A DNA stretch of 64,000 nt from an uncultured Prevotella sp. (GTDB lineage: Bacteria; Bacteroidota; Bacteroidia; Bacteroidales; Bacteroidaceae), in NCBI GenBank assembly GCA_902464615.1, contig CABQKA010000003.1, positions 115,267 through 179,266 of the forward strand, written 5' to 3'. Positions within the stretch are counted from its first letter, which is position 1; each line of letters starts with the position of its first letter. The notes beneath the pieces are model-generated. The model saw only the letters and a list, made by a program, of their open reading frames with translations, did not search any database and was not told the origin of the DNA. The position numbers were made by a program, and so were the translations under genes. Below, one piece after another: positions 50,987 through 60,310 of this stretch.

Positions 50987-53899
50987 TCAGCGTTTCTTCA
51001 TGGGGGAGGTGAAGCGGTAGATGGCGTGGAACATGACGTAGCGCGGGATGACGTTGCGGTAGGTCTCCGTGCGGCCCTGGGAGTTGATGCTTTGCCACAC
51101 GTTGGAAAGCTGGCCGAGGATGTCGAAGCCGTCGACGATGAGGGCGAAATTGCCTTTGAGGAAGCGTTTGGCCAGGCGGGCGTTCCAGACGAGGTCGTTC
51201 GTGTTGGCCGAGGCGTCCTCGTAGCCGCGGCGGCTGTACATGACGAGGTCGGTGGACAGCTCGAAGTCGAGCGGCAGTTTCCACGATACGGTGGGCCCGT
51301 AGTTGTATTCCCAGACGTTGACGGTCTGGAAGTCGGCGCGGTCGCTGAGGGCCTGGTTCCAGGAAGCGTAGCCCTTGACGCCGACTTGCAGGTTGGAGCC
51401 GAGGCGGTAGTCGAGTTTCAGCGTCTCGGTGAGCCAGTGGGTGCGGACGGTGCTGCGCGAGGGGGCCACGGCGTTGTCCACGGAAATGAGGTCCACGTTG
51501 TGGTAGAACTGGTAGTGCGTGAAGGTGGAGAGGGTGAGCTGCTTTTTCCGGTCGAGGGGGAAGGAGTAGTTCACGTTGCCGACGAGGAGGTAGTTGCCGT
51601 TGACGTTGTCCGGGCGGTAGGTGCGCACGCCGGTGGCGCGGTCGTAGACGTAGGCCCAGGCCCGGGCGTTTCTCGTGATGTTGTAGTTGGCGTCGGCCGA
51701 GAAGGTGCGGCCCTTTCCCGTATTGACCCTCCGGTAGGAGAGGGAGACGAAGTGGCGCTGCGTGTTTTTCAGCGCGGGGTTGCCGTGGTAGATGTTGAGG
51801 GGGTCGGAGTTGTCCTCAATGTCGATGAGGTCCGTCATGCCCGGAGTTTGGGTGGAGATGTTGTAGTCCAGCCGCACGGTGTGGCGGCTTTCCTTGTCCC
51901 ACATGTACTGGACGTAGCTGTTGAGTCCGGGCAGGACGGAGGTGCGTGAGCGCACGCCGTCGAAGTCGCCCCGCTTGTAGTCCAGGCGTTCGTGCTCGAC
52001 GGTGATCGGTATGCTCACGTTGTAGTAGAGCGCGGGCGAGAAGCTTTCGCCGTAGTAGTGGTAGTCGACGATGCTGACGGTGAAATTGTGGCGGGTCGTG
52101 GTCTGGTCCAGCTGGTAACTGTTCCACTCGTCCATGGTCTCCATGACGGCCTGCGCCTCGGAGGGCAGTGCGCCGACAGGCTGCTGTGTGCCCTGTCCCC
52201 ATCCGTCGATTTCGTCGAGGCGGTAGAGGGCGTTGTCGTGCTCCCGGTACGTCTGGCTGAGGCGGTAGGAGAAGTCCATGTAGAGGTTGCCCTTGATGGT
52301 GAGCAGGTAGGAGGGCGCAATGTGGTAGGAGAAGTTGCGGTTGGGGCGGTCGGGGTTCCAGCGGTTGCGGAAGTCGGTCCCGGCGTCGGTCCCGGCGGAG
52401 GGGAAGTCGAGCTGGTAGTGGTTGAAGTTGTCGGCGTGGCTGTCGGAATAGTTGACGTTGCCCGACAGTCCGAGCAGGTCGTTGAAAATGGCTTTCTTGA
52501 TGATGTTGAAGCCAAGGTTGCCGGAGTAGCTCTCGCTGTTGTTCTTCTGCTCCGTGAGGTAGCGGTTGACGGCCAGGCGGCGCATCCACGGCCCTGCGTT
52601 GGGCTGGCGGATGCTGTCGAAGAGGGCCGCCGGGTCCTCTATGTCGGGGTCGGCGAAGAAGGTGGCCGAGGCGGAGCTGGCCTGGAAGCGCTGCTTGGAG
52701 TAGCTGAAGTTGGGGCTGACGTGGATGGTCAGGCCCTGGTTGGGCTTGAACTCCCACTGGTGGTTGGTGGAAAGGGAGATGTTGTGGGCCTTCGACGCGT
52801 TTTCGGAACGGGTCCAGTTGTTGCCCTCGGGCAGGAAGTTTTCCTGGGCCGACCTGGTGTAGTTGTCCACGTCGGAATGGGAGAACGTGGCCGACCCGTT
52901 AATCTTGAAGCGCTGGCGCCGGTCTTTGATGAGGTAGTCCAGCCCGCCCATCTTGGTGGCCAGCAGTCCGGAGGGCATTTTCTCGGGTGTCCATTCGCTC
53001 GTCTCGCCGGGCTTGCGGTTGTCGTTCAGGTTGTTGATGTTGGCATAGGCCGTGACGCGCGACTGGGGGGTGAAGCGCATGGCGAAGAGGTGGGCCAGGT
53101 AGCGTTGGCGCGTGCCGTATCCGCCCTCGAAGTTGCCCATCCAGCCGATGGAGTATTCCCGTTTCAGCTTCACGTCCATGACGTAGTGCTCGTCGCCGAG
53201 CTTGAGTCCCGTCATCTGGCTCCGGATGCCGTATTTGTCGTAGACCTCCACGTTTTCCACGGTGTAGGCCGGCAGGTTTTCGAGCATGATTTTGTGGTTG
53301 CCGCGGAAGAAGTCCTCGCCGTTGAGCAGGAGGCTTTCCACCTGTTTGCCGTTGACGGTGATGACGCCGTTGTCCTTCAGTTCCACGCCCGGCAGCTGCT
53401 TGATGAGGGCGTCGAGCATGGAGCCTTCGGCGAGCTGGAAAGCGTCGGCGTTGTAGACGAGCGTGTCGCCGCGGGCGTAGAACTTTATCTTGGTGGCCTG
53501 CACCACGGCCTCGCCCAGCTTCTGCTCGCGGCGGAGGTCCATGTGCGCGTCGCCTGTGAAGAAACCGAGTTCGCGCTTCCTGAAGCGGTGGGGTGCCAGG
53601 CGGAAGGAGGTCGGTTCGTACCCTTCCTTCTCCAGGCGCACGATGCCGCCCTTGAAGTCGGCTTCCACGTAGAAGTAGTAGGCGCCCCAGCGGTCATTGT
53701 TCTGGATATTCGGATTGGTGACCATGGAGTCGACCAGCACGCTGTCCGGCGTGTACAGGTAGGCCTTGACGTAGTCAATGCGCTGGTTGGTGAAGGTGGT
53801 GAAGATGCCGCCGTAGATGAGCTTGTCATTGTCGGCGGCGACAGGCAGGCAGTATATGGAGAAACCGGCCAGCAGCAGGAAGAGGTAATGTTTCTTCAT
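50987..53899 (-). CDS. Outer membrane beta-barrel protein with plug (OMP_b-brl type), copy 1
   Basis: A 970-residue protein with a signal peptide (ending LPVAAD), a carboxypeptidase-like beta domain, then a TonB-receptor-like plug (GDTLVYNADAF, LIKQLPGVELKDNGVITVNG) and a large aromatic-rich beta-barrel. This architecture recurs in Bacteroidota peptide export loci, where it may be the outer membrane exit. It lies downstream of the HlyD-type adaptor but has its own promoter (TATATTTG, 54037-54044) after a 352-base gap. ATG 53899 is chosen because it starts the signal peptide. Confidence 0.85.
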   Translation of the reverse strand: MKKHYLFLLLAGFSIYCLPVAADNDKLIYGGIFTTFTNQRIDYVKAYLYTPDSVLVDSMVTNPNIQNNDRWGAYYFYVEADFKGGIVRLEKEGYEPTSFRLAPHRFRKRELGFFTGDAHMDLRREQKLGEAVVQATKIKFYARGDTLVYNADAFQLAEGSMLDALIKQLPGVELKDNGVITVNGKQVESLLLNGEDFFRGNHKIMLENLPAYTVENVEVYDKYGIRSQMTGLKLGDEHYVMDVKLKREYSIGWMGNFEGGYGTRQRYLAHLFAMRFTPQSRVTAYANINNLNDNRKPGETSEWTPEKMPSGLLATKMGGLDYLIKDRRQRFKINGSATFSHSDVDNYTRSAQENFLPEGNNWTRSENASKAHNISLSTNHQWEFKPNQGLTIHVSPNFSYSKQRFQASSASATFFADPDIEDPAALFDSIRQPNAGPWMRRLAVNRYLTEQKNNSESYSGNLGFNIIKKAIFNDLLGLSGNVNYSDSHADNFNHYQLDFPSAGTDAGTDFRNRWNPDRPNRNFSYHIAPSYLLTIKGNLYMDFSYRLSQTYREHDNALYRLDEIDGWGQGTQQPVGALPSEAQAVMETMDEWNSYQLDQTTTRHNFTVSIVDYHYYGESFSPALYYNVSIPITVEHERLDYKRGDFDGVRSRTSVLPGLNSYVQYMWDKESRHTVRLDYNISTQTPGMTDLIDIEDNSDPLNIYHGNPALKNTQRHFVSLSYRRVNTGKGRTFSADANYNITRNARAWAYVYDRATGVRTYRPDNVNGNYLLVGNVNYSFPLDRKKQLTLSTFTHYQFYHNVDLISVDNAVAPSRSTVRTHWLTETLKLDYRLGSNLQVGVKGYASWNQALSDRADFQTVNVWEYNYGPTVSWKLPLDFELSTDLVMYSRRGYEDASANTNDLVWNARLAKRFLKGNFALIVDGFDILGQLSNVWQSINSQGRTETYRNVIPRYVMFHAIYRFTSPMKKR

Positions 53900-54251
53900 A
53901 GGTTCCTGTTTTTTAGTGGTGTAAATATTAGAAAGGAAGGTGGATAAATCAGCCCTTGCGGGAGGGGCATCTCGCTGCGCACGGCGCAAGCTAATAATTT
54001 TTTTCCAAATATCGGGGCAAGGAGAAAAGAAAGTCACAAATATATTAAGTTTTTTTATAATAAAAGGAAGAAAAAAGGGTTGAAATTGCCTGTTTTCCTC
54101 TCTTGCTTTTTTCGAAAGCAGACATAGCTGGAATGCCCTCCCCGCTGCGCGGTGCAGGCGGTAAATTTCGCCGCTTTTGGACGGGGCCGGCCGCCGGGCC
54201 GCACCCGTCGCGGCCCGTGGCGGGCGGGACTTTTCCCGCCGTCTCTGCCGG
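53900..54251 (-). promoter_or_regulatory. Intergenic region upstream of OMP copy 1
   Basis: 352 bases, AT-rich around 54000-54110, with minus-strand TATATTTG at 54037-54044 as candidate promoter. A 7-bp hairpin (54223-54240) lies just after the adaptor gene without a T-tract. No coding frame is supported. Confidence 0.5.
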
Positions 54252-54977
54252 TCAGCGCGGCAGGAAGCTCTTGCGGACAATGGCCTGGAGGAGCGTCTGG
54301 TCGTGGACGGGGATACGCACCGTCGCGCCCTTTTGCAGCAGAGGCAGGACGCCGGCCGCGTCGATGGGCGGGGCGAAGCGGAAGGCTACGGCGAAGCGGC
54401 CGTCGGTGGGGCGAGGCAGGCGGGCTATGGCGGCTATACGTCCTTCGTACACCGCCGTCCCGACCAGCAGCGTAGCCTGCTCTCCGGCGGCGAGGCGTTG
54501 CCGCACGTCGGCCGCTACGTAGGCACGGGCGTCGAGACTGTCCGTCACGTGACGCACTACGATCAGGAGCGGCGTGCCTGCCGTCACCGTCTGGCCTGGC
54601 GTGAAGAAGTCGCAGGCGTAGGCCCACCCCGCCACAGGCGCGCAAGCCGCTGCTCCGCCGCCCACAGCGGCGGTCAGGCGGCAGAGGGTGTCGTCCGCGG
54701 CGACGGCACTGCCGTCCGCCATGAGCGGGATGGCCACCTTTCCCGTTATGGGTGCCGTCACGTCCGCCGCCAGGGCGGCGCGGTCCACCTCGACCGGCAG
54801 CGTGAGCGTGTCGGGGTAGTCGATGAGGCAGGCGGCGCCGAGCAGCAGCGCGCAGAGTGCGGCCACAAGGGTCATGCCCCAGCGGCACATCCAGTGTGCC
54901 TGCCGCCCCATCACTTCCTGCACTTCCTCGCTGCGCAGTCCGATACCGTCGTATGTTTTCCTGTCGTCTTTTTTCAT
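54252..54977 (-). CDS. Compact HlyD-like export adaptor
   Basis: A 241-residue protein with one N-terminal membrane helix (LVAALCALLLGAACLI), then a periplasmic segment with lipoyl-like strands (ADVTAPITGKVAIPL and FFTPGQTVTAGTPLLIVV) and a final barrel. The long coiled coil of classical HlyD proteins is missing, so it is short. It starts 9 bases after the C39 ABC exporter and should be its periplasmic partner. Confidence 0.75.
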   Translation of the reverse strand: MKKDDRKTYDGIGLRSEEVQEVMGRQAHWMCRWGMTLVAALCALLLGAACLIDYPDTLTLPVEVDRAALAADVTAPITGKVAIPLMADGSAVAADDTLCRLTAAVGGGAAACAPVAGWAYACDFFTPGQTVTAGTPLLIVVRHVTDSLDARAYVAADVRQRLAAGEQATLLVGTAVYEGRIAAIARLPRPTDGRFAVAFRFAPPIDAAGVLPLLQKGATVRIPVHDQTLLQAIVRKSFLPR

Positions 54978-54986
54978 GCCGTTCCG

Positions 54987-57203
54987 TTATCCGTTTCCCA
55001 GTTCCAGCTGGTTTTGAATCAAGGTGTAGTAGGCGCCGCGTCGGGCCACGAGCGATTCGTGCGTGCCCTTCTCCACCACGTGGCCGTGGTCCAGGACGAC
55101 GATATGGTCCGCGTTTTTCACGGTGCTGAGGCGGTGGGCCGCCACCACTACGGTCTTGCCCTTGTAGAACTCGTCGAGGTGCCCCATGATGATCCGCTCG
55201 TTGTTGGCGTCGAGGGCGTTGGTGGCTTCGTCGAAGAAGAGGTATTGCGGGTCCTTGTAGACGGCGCGGGCGATGAGGATGCGTTGGCGCTGGCCCTGAC
55301 TCACACCGTTGCCTTCCATACCGATTTTCGTGTCGAAGCCCAGGGGGAGCGAGAGGATGAAGTCCTCCACGTTGGCCACGCGGACGGCGTGGCGCAGGCG
55401 CTGCGGGTCGATGCGCTCGTCGCCCACGGCGATGTTGCGGGCAATGGTGTCCGAGAAGATGAAACTGTCCTGCATGACGCAGCCTGTCGCGCTGCGCCAC
55501 ATCCGCGGCCGTATCATCCGCAGGGGTGTGCCCCCTGCCCTCACCTGGCCGCGCAGCGGTTCGTAAAAGCCCATGAGGAGTTTGATGAGCGTGGTCTTCC
55601 CGCTGCCGCTGGCCCCGACGATAGCCGTCACGCGGTGTTCCGGAATGTGGAGCGATACGTCCTCCAGGGCGTAGTCGCGATCGGCACCGCTGTAGCTGAA
55701 CGTCACGTGCTCCAGGTCCAGGCTGTGGACGGCGGGCAGGGTGTCTGTGTGTTCGCCGGCCGCCTCTTCCTCGCCTTTCATGGCGTGCACTTCGTTGAGC
55801 CGTTCGAGGCTGATTTTCGCATCCTGGAGCGACTGTGCGAAGCCCAGGAACTCGCTCACCGGCGCCGAGACCTGCCCGATGATGTACGTCAGGGACATCA
55901 TCATGCCCAGCGTCATGGACCCTTCCACCACGAGTTTGGCGGCGAGGAACGAGATGATGATGTTCGTCCCCTGGCTGAAGAATACCGTCCCGGCCTGTTG
56001 CACCTGTCCGATGGTGAGTCCCCGCACGTTGATTTTGAAGAGGCGCACCTGGATGTGCTCCCACTCCCAGCGGCGTTGCCGTTCGCAGTTGTTCAGCTTG
56101 ATTTCCTGCATGCCCTGCACCAGCTGGATGAGTTTTCCCTGCTCGTCGGCCGACTGGTTGAAGCGGCGGATATCCAGTTCGCGGCGGTATTTCATGAACG
56201 AGAGCACCCAGACGACGTAGAGGGCGTTGCCCGCGAAGAAAATGGCGAGGATGGTGGCGTTGTAATAGCCCAGGATGACGGCGAAGATGAGGAAGTTTGT
56301 GGCCGAAAAAACTATCTGGAACGAATTGCCCATGAGGAATGACTTGATGCGGCTGTGGTCGCCGATGCGTTGCAGGATGTCGCCCGTCATCTTCGCGTCG
56401 AAATAGCGCAGGGGCAGGCTCATGAGCTTCATCAGAAAGTCGGAAATGAGGGCGATGTCCACGCGGGAATTGATGAAGAGCATGATCCAGCTGCGCACGA
56501 AGCCTACGAGCAGCTGCGTCACGAAAAGGGCCAGCTGCACCAGGAGGAGGACCGTGATGAAGCTGATGTTGCGCTCGCCGATGCCCACGTCGACCATGGC
56601 CTGCGTCAGGAAGGGGAAGGCCAGCTGCAGCGCGCTGCCCAGCGCCATGCCGAGGGCCAGTTGGGCAAATTCGCGGCGGTAGGGCCACAAGTAGCGTGCA
56701 AAGAAGGCCAAGCCGCGTCGGTGCCCGGCCTGTTTCCCTTCGTCGTCGGCCTTACCGATGTCCGGTCCGGGAGTGAGCATGAGCAGTGTGCCCAGCCGCT
56801 CGTTCCCGTCCGACGTGGCGCACCAGCAGCGGGCCATTTGCGCTTCGTCGTAGCAGATCAGCTGTGCGGCCGGGTCGGCCACGTAGAAGCGCATGTGGCC
56901 GCGACGCGTGCGGCGCACGGCGTAGCACACCACGAAGTGGCGTTGGTTCCAGTGGAGGATGCAGGGCAGCGTGACGTTGTGCGCCAGTTCGTCGAGGCTC
57001 GTGCGCAGGCCCAGCGTGCGCAGCCCGATGCTTTCGGCGGCGTCGCTGATGCCCAGCATGGAGACGCCCTCGCGCGTGATGAAGCTACGCTGCCGTAACG
57101 TCTGGAGACTGTAGCGCTTCCCGTAGTAGCGGGCCACCATCTGCAGGCAGGCCGGTCCACAGTCCATCTGGTCCAACTGGTGGCAGAAAGGGAACTTACG
57201 CAT
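54987..57203 (-). CDS. Peptidase-containing ABC exporter (C39, bacteriocin type)
   Basis: A 738-residue half-transporter that cleaves and exports double-glycine-leader peptides. The N-terminal C39 protease has Cys15 (QMDCGPACL), His89 (NQRHFVVC) and Asp110 (FYVADPA). A six-helix membrane domain follows (about 160-450). The ATPase has Walker A GASGSGKTT near 530, signature VSQGQRQR near 632, Walker B YLFFDEAT near 655 and the H-loop VVAAHRLSTV. It matches the GG leader of the precursor at 59983-60282, its likely substrate. Start overlaps the GT2 stop by 8 bases. Confidence 0.94.
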   Translation of the reverse strand: MRKFPFCHQLDQMDCGPACLQMVARYYGKRYSLQTLRQRSFITREGVSMLGISDAAESIGLRTLGLRTSLDELAHNVTLPCILHWNQRHFVVCYAVRRTRRGHMRFYVADPAAQLICYDEAQMARCWCATSDGNERLGTLLMLTPGPDIGKADDEGKQAGHRRGLAFFARYLWPYRREFAQLALGMALGSALQLAFPFLTQAMVDVGIGERNISFITVLLLVQLALFVTQLLVGFVRSWIMLFINSRVDIALISDFLMKLMSLPLRYFDAKMTGDILQRIGDHSRIKSFLMGNSFQIVFSATNFLIFAVILGYYNATILAIFFAGNALYVVWVLSFMKYRRELDIRRFNQSADEQGKLIQLVQGMQEIKLNNCERQRRWEWEHIQVRLFKINVRGLTIGQVQQAGTVFFSQGTNIIISFLAAKLVVEGSMTLGMMMSLTYIIGQVSAPVSEFLGFAQSLQDAKISLERLNEVHAMKGEEEAAGEHTDTLPAVHSLDLEHVTFSYSGADRDYALEDVSLHIPEHRVTAIVGASGSGKTTLIKLLMGFYEPLRGQVRAGGTPLRMIRPRMWRSATGCVMQDSFIFSDTIARNIAVGDERIDPQRLRHAVRVANVEDFILSLPLGFDTKIGMEGNGVSQGQRQRILIARAVYKDPQYLFFDEATNALDANNERIIMGHLDEFYKGKTVVVAAHRLSTVKNADHIVVLDHGHVVEKGTHESLVARRGAYYTLIQNQLELGNG

Positions 57204-58050
57204 CGGCCAGGAGTTTACGGGCGCGGAGCGCGTGGAACATTTCGATGAGCGTCGTCATGAGGGTGTCGGCCGTGAGCAGGCCGCGCCCGTTAAGCCGCAT
57301 CAGGGCCTCGTAGGCCATGACGGCGGTCCGCCGCGCCTCGGGGGCCGTGCGTTGCAGGAGCTGCAGGGCTATTTCCTCGTGGAGGCGCAGCCGCGTCTCT
57401 TCCTGTGCTTCAAAGTGGCGGCTGGTGGTCTGCGCCGCCGATGTGCGGTATTGCAGCAGCGGTTCGTCCATGACGTAGAACGCCCCGCCCTTTAAGGCGA
57501 TGCCGGTCCACAGCCTGAAGTCTTCGGCGTAGGGGTAGCCTTCTTCGTAGCGCAGGCCGTGGCGGAGCAGGAAACTGCGGCGGAGCATGACGGAGGGGTG
57601 GACGACGAAATTACCCGAAAACAGGCGCAGCAACGGACAGTCCACCCGTCCGTGGAAAAAGTCGCCCACGCGGCCCTGTACGGCTCCGAAGACGACGGCC
57701 GGAGAGCTGCACAAGGCCACGTCGGGCATGCGCTCCATCACCTCCAGCTGCCGTTCCAGGCGCACAGGCTCCATGCGGTCGTCGGCGTCCATGCGGGCGA
57801 TGTATTCGCCGCGGCAGCAGTCCAGGCCAGCGTTGAGCGAGGCGATGTAGCCGGGCGGCCGGCAGATGAGGCGCAGGCGCGGGTCGGCATAGCGGCGCAC
57901 CATGTCGGGCGTCCCGTCCGTGGAGCCGTCGTCCACGACAATCAGCTCAAAGTCCGCATAGGTCTGCCGCAGCGTGCTGTCGATGGCCTCGCCGATAAAG
58001 GGGCGTGCGTTGCGGGCGCACATCATGACGCTGACTTTTATGTGGTCCAT
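57196..58050 (-). CDS. Glycosyltransferase family 2
   Basis: A 284-residue GT-A enzyme starting HIKVSVMMCARNARPFIGEA, with nucleotide-sugar motif VVDDGSTDGT and DxD-type block ARMDADDRM, and an acceptor-side EDFRLW block. No membrane anchor is seen. Placed between a GT4 gene and the peptide exporter with overlaps on both sides, it may add sugar to the peptide before export. Surface-glycan synthesis is the alternative. Confidence 0.9.
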   Translation of the reverse strand: MDHIKVSVMMCARNARPFIGEAIDSTLRQTYADFELIVVDDGSTDGTPDMVRRYADPRLRLICRPPGYIASLNAGLDCCRGEYIARMDADDRMEPVRLERQLEVMERMPDVALCSSPAVVFGAVQGRVGDFFHGRVDCPLLRLFSGNFVVHPSVMLRRSFLLRHGLRYEEGYPYAEDFRLWTGIALKGGAFYVMDEPLLQYRTSAAQTTSRHFEAQEETRLRLHEEIALQLLQRTAPEARRTAVMAYEALMRLNGRGLLTADTLMTTLIEMFHALRARKLLADA

Positions 58051-59282
58051 AGCCGGTCGGTTTGTAGGATGAAGCTGGCGTACCGTTCCGCCATGCGTTG
58101 CGGGGTGTATCGTTCTTCGTAGCGGGCACGTGCCTTGCGGCCCATTTCCCGGCGGGCTTCGTCCGTCAGGCCGGCGGCGCGCTCCAGGGCTTCGGCCAGC
58201 GAGCGGACAAAGGGGGCGTCGTCCCGCCGGTCGCCCGGCCCGATGCGGGCCATGAGGGCGACGCTTTCGTCGAACATGTCGCCCATGCAATGCCCGTCCG
58301 CGGCGATGATGACCTTTCCGTGTGCCATCATTTCCATGCCGGTGTAGCTGCACTGCTCGGTGTAGGAGGGCAGGACGCAGACGTCCGCCACGGCGTAAAG
58401 CTCCGCCAGCCGCTCCGGCGCGATGAGGTCCACGTAGCTCACGTGGAGGACGCTGCGGGGCGTAAGGGCGGCAAATTCGCCCAGCCGGAACACCTGGCCC
58501 GCCACCACGAGGCGCAGCCGCGGGCAGCGGGGCCATACTTCCTCGAATGCCTTGAGTAGGGCTTCGATGCCCTTGGAGCGCACGGTGCGGCCGATGAAGA
58601 GCACCATGCACTCGTCCGCACCGATGCCCCAGCGGCGGCGCAGGGCTGCCGTGTCCGCCTCCGCCGGCAGGGGCACGGCAGCCCCGTTGGGCAGTACGTG
58701 GATTTTCCCGGGCGGGACGCCGAAGGCTTCCTCCACGATGCGGCGTGTCTCCCCGTTGAGGGCAATGACGGCGTCGGCCAGGCGATAGGTGCGCCGTTCG
58801 CGGGCACAGTAGCGGCGCACGGCTTTCCACGTGTCGCGGTCGGCGGCCGGGATGTGGCGGGCCGCGAGTACGCGCCGCAGCAGTGCGGCGTCGCCCAGCA
58901 GGGGAAGGGTCCAGCCCTGGTCGTGGATGGTGAAGACGGCGTGCGAACGGGGAAAGAGGCGGTGCAGGGCGGCCAGAAAGCGGTCGGCCGGCGAGTGGTT
59001 GACGAAAAACACGTGGCCGGCGCTGTCGGGTACGTAGCGGCGCAGGACGGAGAGCGACAGCGCCCCGTTGTTGACGAAGATGTTTTGCCCGCATACGGGG
59101 AAGCGGTATTCCGTGCGGCCTTCGTGGCGAACGATGGTGAACTCCTTCTCGTCCGCGTCGAAGGAAAGCAGGCGGACGTCGTGGCCAGTGTTTTCAAAAC
59201 ATTGCAGCAGGTTGCGGACAAAGGTGCCTACGCCGTTCTGTTTGGAGGAGAGGTGCTCGTCCACGAGCCAGAGTGTCTTCAT
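58038..59282 (-). CDS. Glycosyltransferase family 4 (TIGR04157-like)
   Basis: A 414-residue GT-B enzyme: N-terminal WLVDEHLSSKQNGVGTFVRN, a His block HDQGWTLPLLGD, hinge IHVLPNGA, and C-terminal donor site VLFIGRTVRSKGIEALL and EQCSYTGMEMMAHGK. It resembles the family described from Bacteroidota natural-product loci with GG-type precursors (TIGR04157, from memory). It overlaps the LanC-like gene by 4 bases and GT2 by 13, indicating tight coupling. Confidence 0.88.
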   Translation of the reverse strand: MKTLWLVDEHLSSKQNGVGTFVRNLLQCFENTGHDVRLLSFDADEKEFTIVRHEGRTEYRFPVCGQNIFVNNGALSLSVLRRYVPDSAGHVFFVNHSPADRFLAALHRLFPRSHAVFTIHDQGWTLPLLGDAALLRRVLAARHIPAADRDTWKAVRRYCARERRTYRLADAVIALNGETRRIVEEAFGVPPGKIHVLPNGAAVPLPAEADTAALRRRWGIGADECMVLFIGRTVRSKGIEALLKAFEEVWPRCPRLRLVVAGQVFRLGEFAALTPRSVLHVSYVDLIAPERLAELYAVADVCVLPSYTEQCSYTGMEMMAHGKVIIAADGHCMGDMFDESVALMARIGPGDRRDDAPFVRSLAEALERAAGLTDEARREMGRKARARYEERYTPQRMAERYASFILQTDRLWTT

Positions 59283-59974
59283 GTGTATGCGTTTTCGAGG
59301 AGGAGCAGCAGCCGGCCCGCCATGCCGGCGCGCAGGCCCAGCAGGTTTTTCTCTTTCCTGGCAGCAGGCAGCACCAGTGCCCCGAGGTGAAAGGTATAGT
59401 CTGTGTCCCGGCCTTCCAGCAGGCCTGCCAGTGTGGCGGCCACACGGCGCAACGTGGGCGGCACGTCGGCTCCGGCAATCCTGCCGCACAGCTCGCGGCA
59501 GGCGGCGAGATAGGCCGCGTCCGTCACTTCCCGGCCTTCGCGGCGGGCGCCCTGCACGTGGGCCGCCAGGTAGTGGAGCCAGCCTTCCAGACCGGTGTCC
59601 AGGCTCAGGTCCGTCTGCCGCAGGAGGTCGCGCTCCATCAGTTTCCGGTCGATGGCGGCGCAGATGTCGGCGCCCGACCCGCGTTGGAACCCGCGGGCCA
59701 GAAGGTACTCCACGCCCCACCCGATGCCCGTCAATCCGTTGGCGAAATCCAGCGGCATGCCTTCGTCCAGATGCTCCAGCACCTGGTCCAGGAGAAAGCG
59801 GATGGCGGTCCGCAGTTCCGGCGCCCGACGGGTCCGGGCATATTCCGAGAGGACGAGCACCAGGCCCATCTGCCCGTCGAAGAGGCCGCGCGCCGGAGCG
59901 TCGTTGGCGTGGAGCACTACGGTATGGAGCAACTGCTCCTCGCGGGAGAATTTACGGAAATGCGGAGTGTCCAT
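59279..59974 (-). CDS. LanC-fold protein without canonical zinc motifs
   Basis: LanC-type cyclases are alpha/alpha toroids. This 231-residue protein, about half usual length, shows their glycine-rich inner-helix repeats: GLFDGQMGLVLVL, FANGLTGIGWGVEYLL, LDTGLEGWLHYLAAH and LGLRAGMAGRLLLLLEN. The zinc-binding motifs of active cyclases (W-C-x-G and C-H-G) are absent. It is therefore unlikely to form lanthionine and may instead bind or present the peptide to the glycosyltransferases. It starts 8 bases after the precursor gene. ATG 59974 is preferred over upstream codons that lie inside the precursor gene. Confidence 0.7.
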   Translation of the reverse strand: MDTPHFRKFSREEQLLHTVVLHANDAPARGLFDGQMGLVLVLSEYARTRRAPELRTAIRFLLDQVLEHLDEGMPLDFANGLTGIGWGVEYLLARGFQRGSGADICAAIDRKLMERDLLRQTDLSLDTGLEGWLHYLAAHVQGARREGREVTDAAYLAACRELCGRIAGADVPPTLRRVAATLAGLLEGRDTDYTFHLGALVLPAARKEKNLLGLRAGMAGRLLLLLENAYT

Positions 59975-59982
59975 GGTGGCGT

Positions 59983-60282
59983 TCAGAGTGTGCCGCTTTC
60001 GGAATACGTGTAGTGAATCCGGTAACTCTTGCAGGTGAGCGGTTTCCCGTCGAAGGCCGATGTTCCCTTGAAATTCTTGCAGACCTCGGTACAGGCCGAG
60101 CGGCATTTCTTCATCGTGGTGACCTTGGCCGATACTTCTTCCATGCGCCAGGTCCCGTTGCTGAGCTTCAAGTTGCACTCACACTTGGTGGACGAGTCGC
60201 CCACACCGCCGAGGATGTGCTTCAGTTCGTCGGCCGAAAGGATGCGGCCGTGGAGGGCGGATTTCGTGAGGTCTTTTTCCAT
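59983..60282 (-). CDS. Double-glycine peptide natural-product precursor
   Basis: A 99-residue peptide whose first 26 residues form a GG leader (SADELKHILGG, cleavage expected after Gly26). The core of about 73 residues has six cysteines (KCEC, KKCRSACTEVC, LTCKS) and many Ser, Thr and Lys. This fits the Bacteroidales GG precursor type (TIGR04149-like, from memory), processed by the C39 exporter in the same operon. Even cysteine number suggests three disulfides or thioether crosslinks. Activity, bacteriocin or signal, is unknown. Confidence 0.8.
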   Translation of the reverse strand: MEKDLTKSALHGRILSADELKHILGGVGDSSTKCECNLKLSNGTWRMEEVSAKVTTMKKCRSACTEVCKNFKGTSAFDGKPLTCKSYRIHYTYSESGTL

Positions 60283-60310
60283 GGTATTTTTGTTTTTAGA
60301 AAGGGTGAAC

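Noticed and set aside
50391..51284. Minus-strand open frame of about 297 codons across the intergenic region
   Set aside because: It runs out of frame through the start of the OMP gene and through the DnaA-box cluster, with no domain or start signal.
57196..59094. 632-codon minus-strand frame covering GT2 and part of GT4
   Set aside because: Only the part from 58050 down reads as glycosyltransferase; the upstream part is GT4 in the wrong frame, so it is not a fusion.
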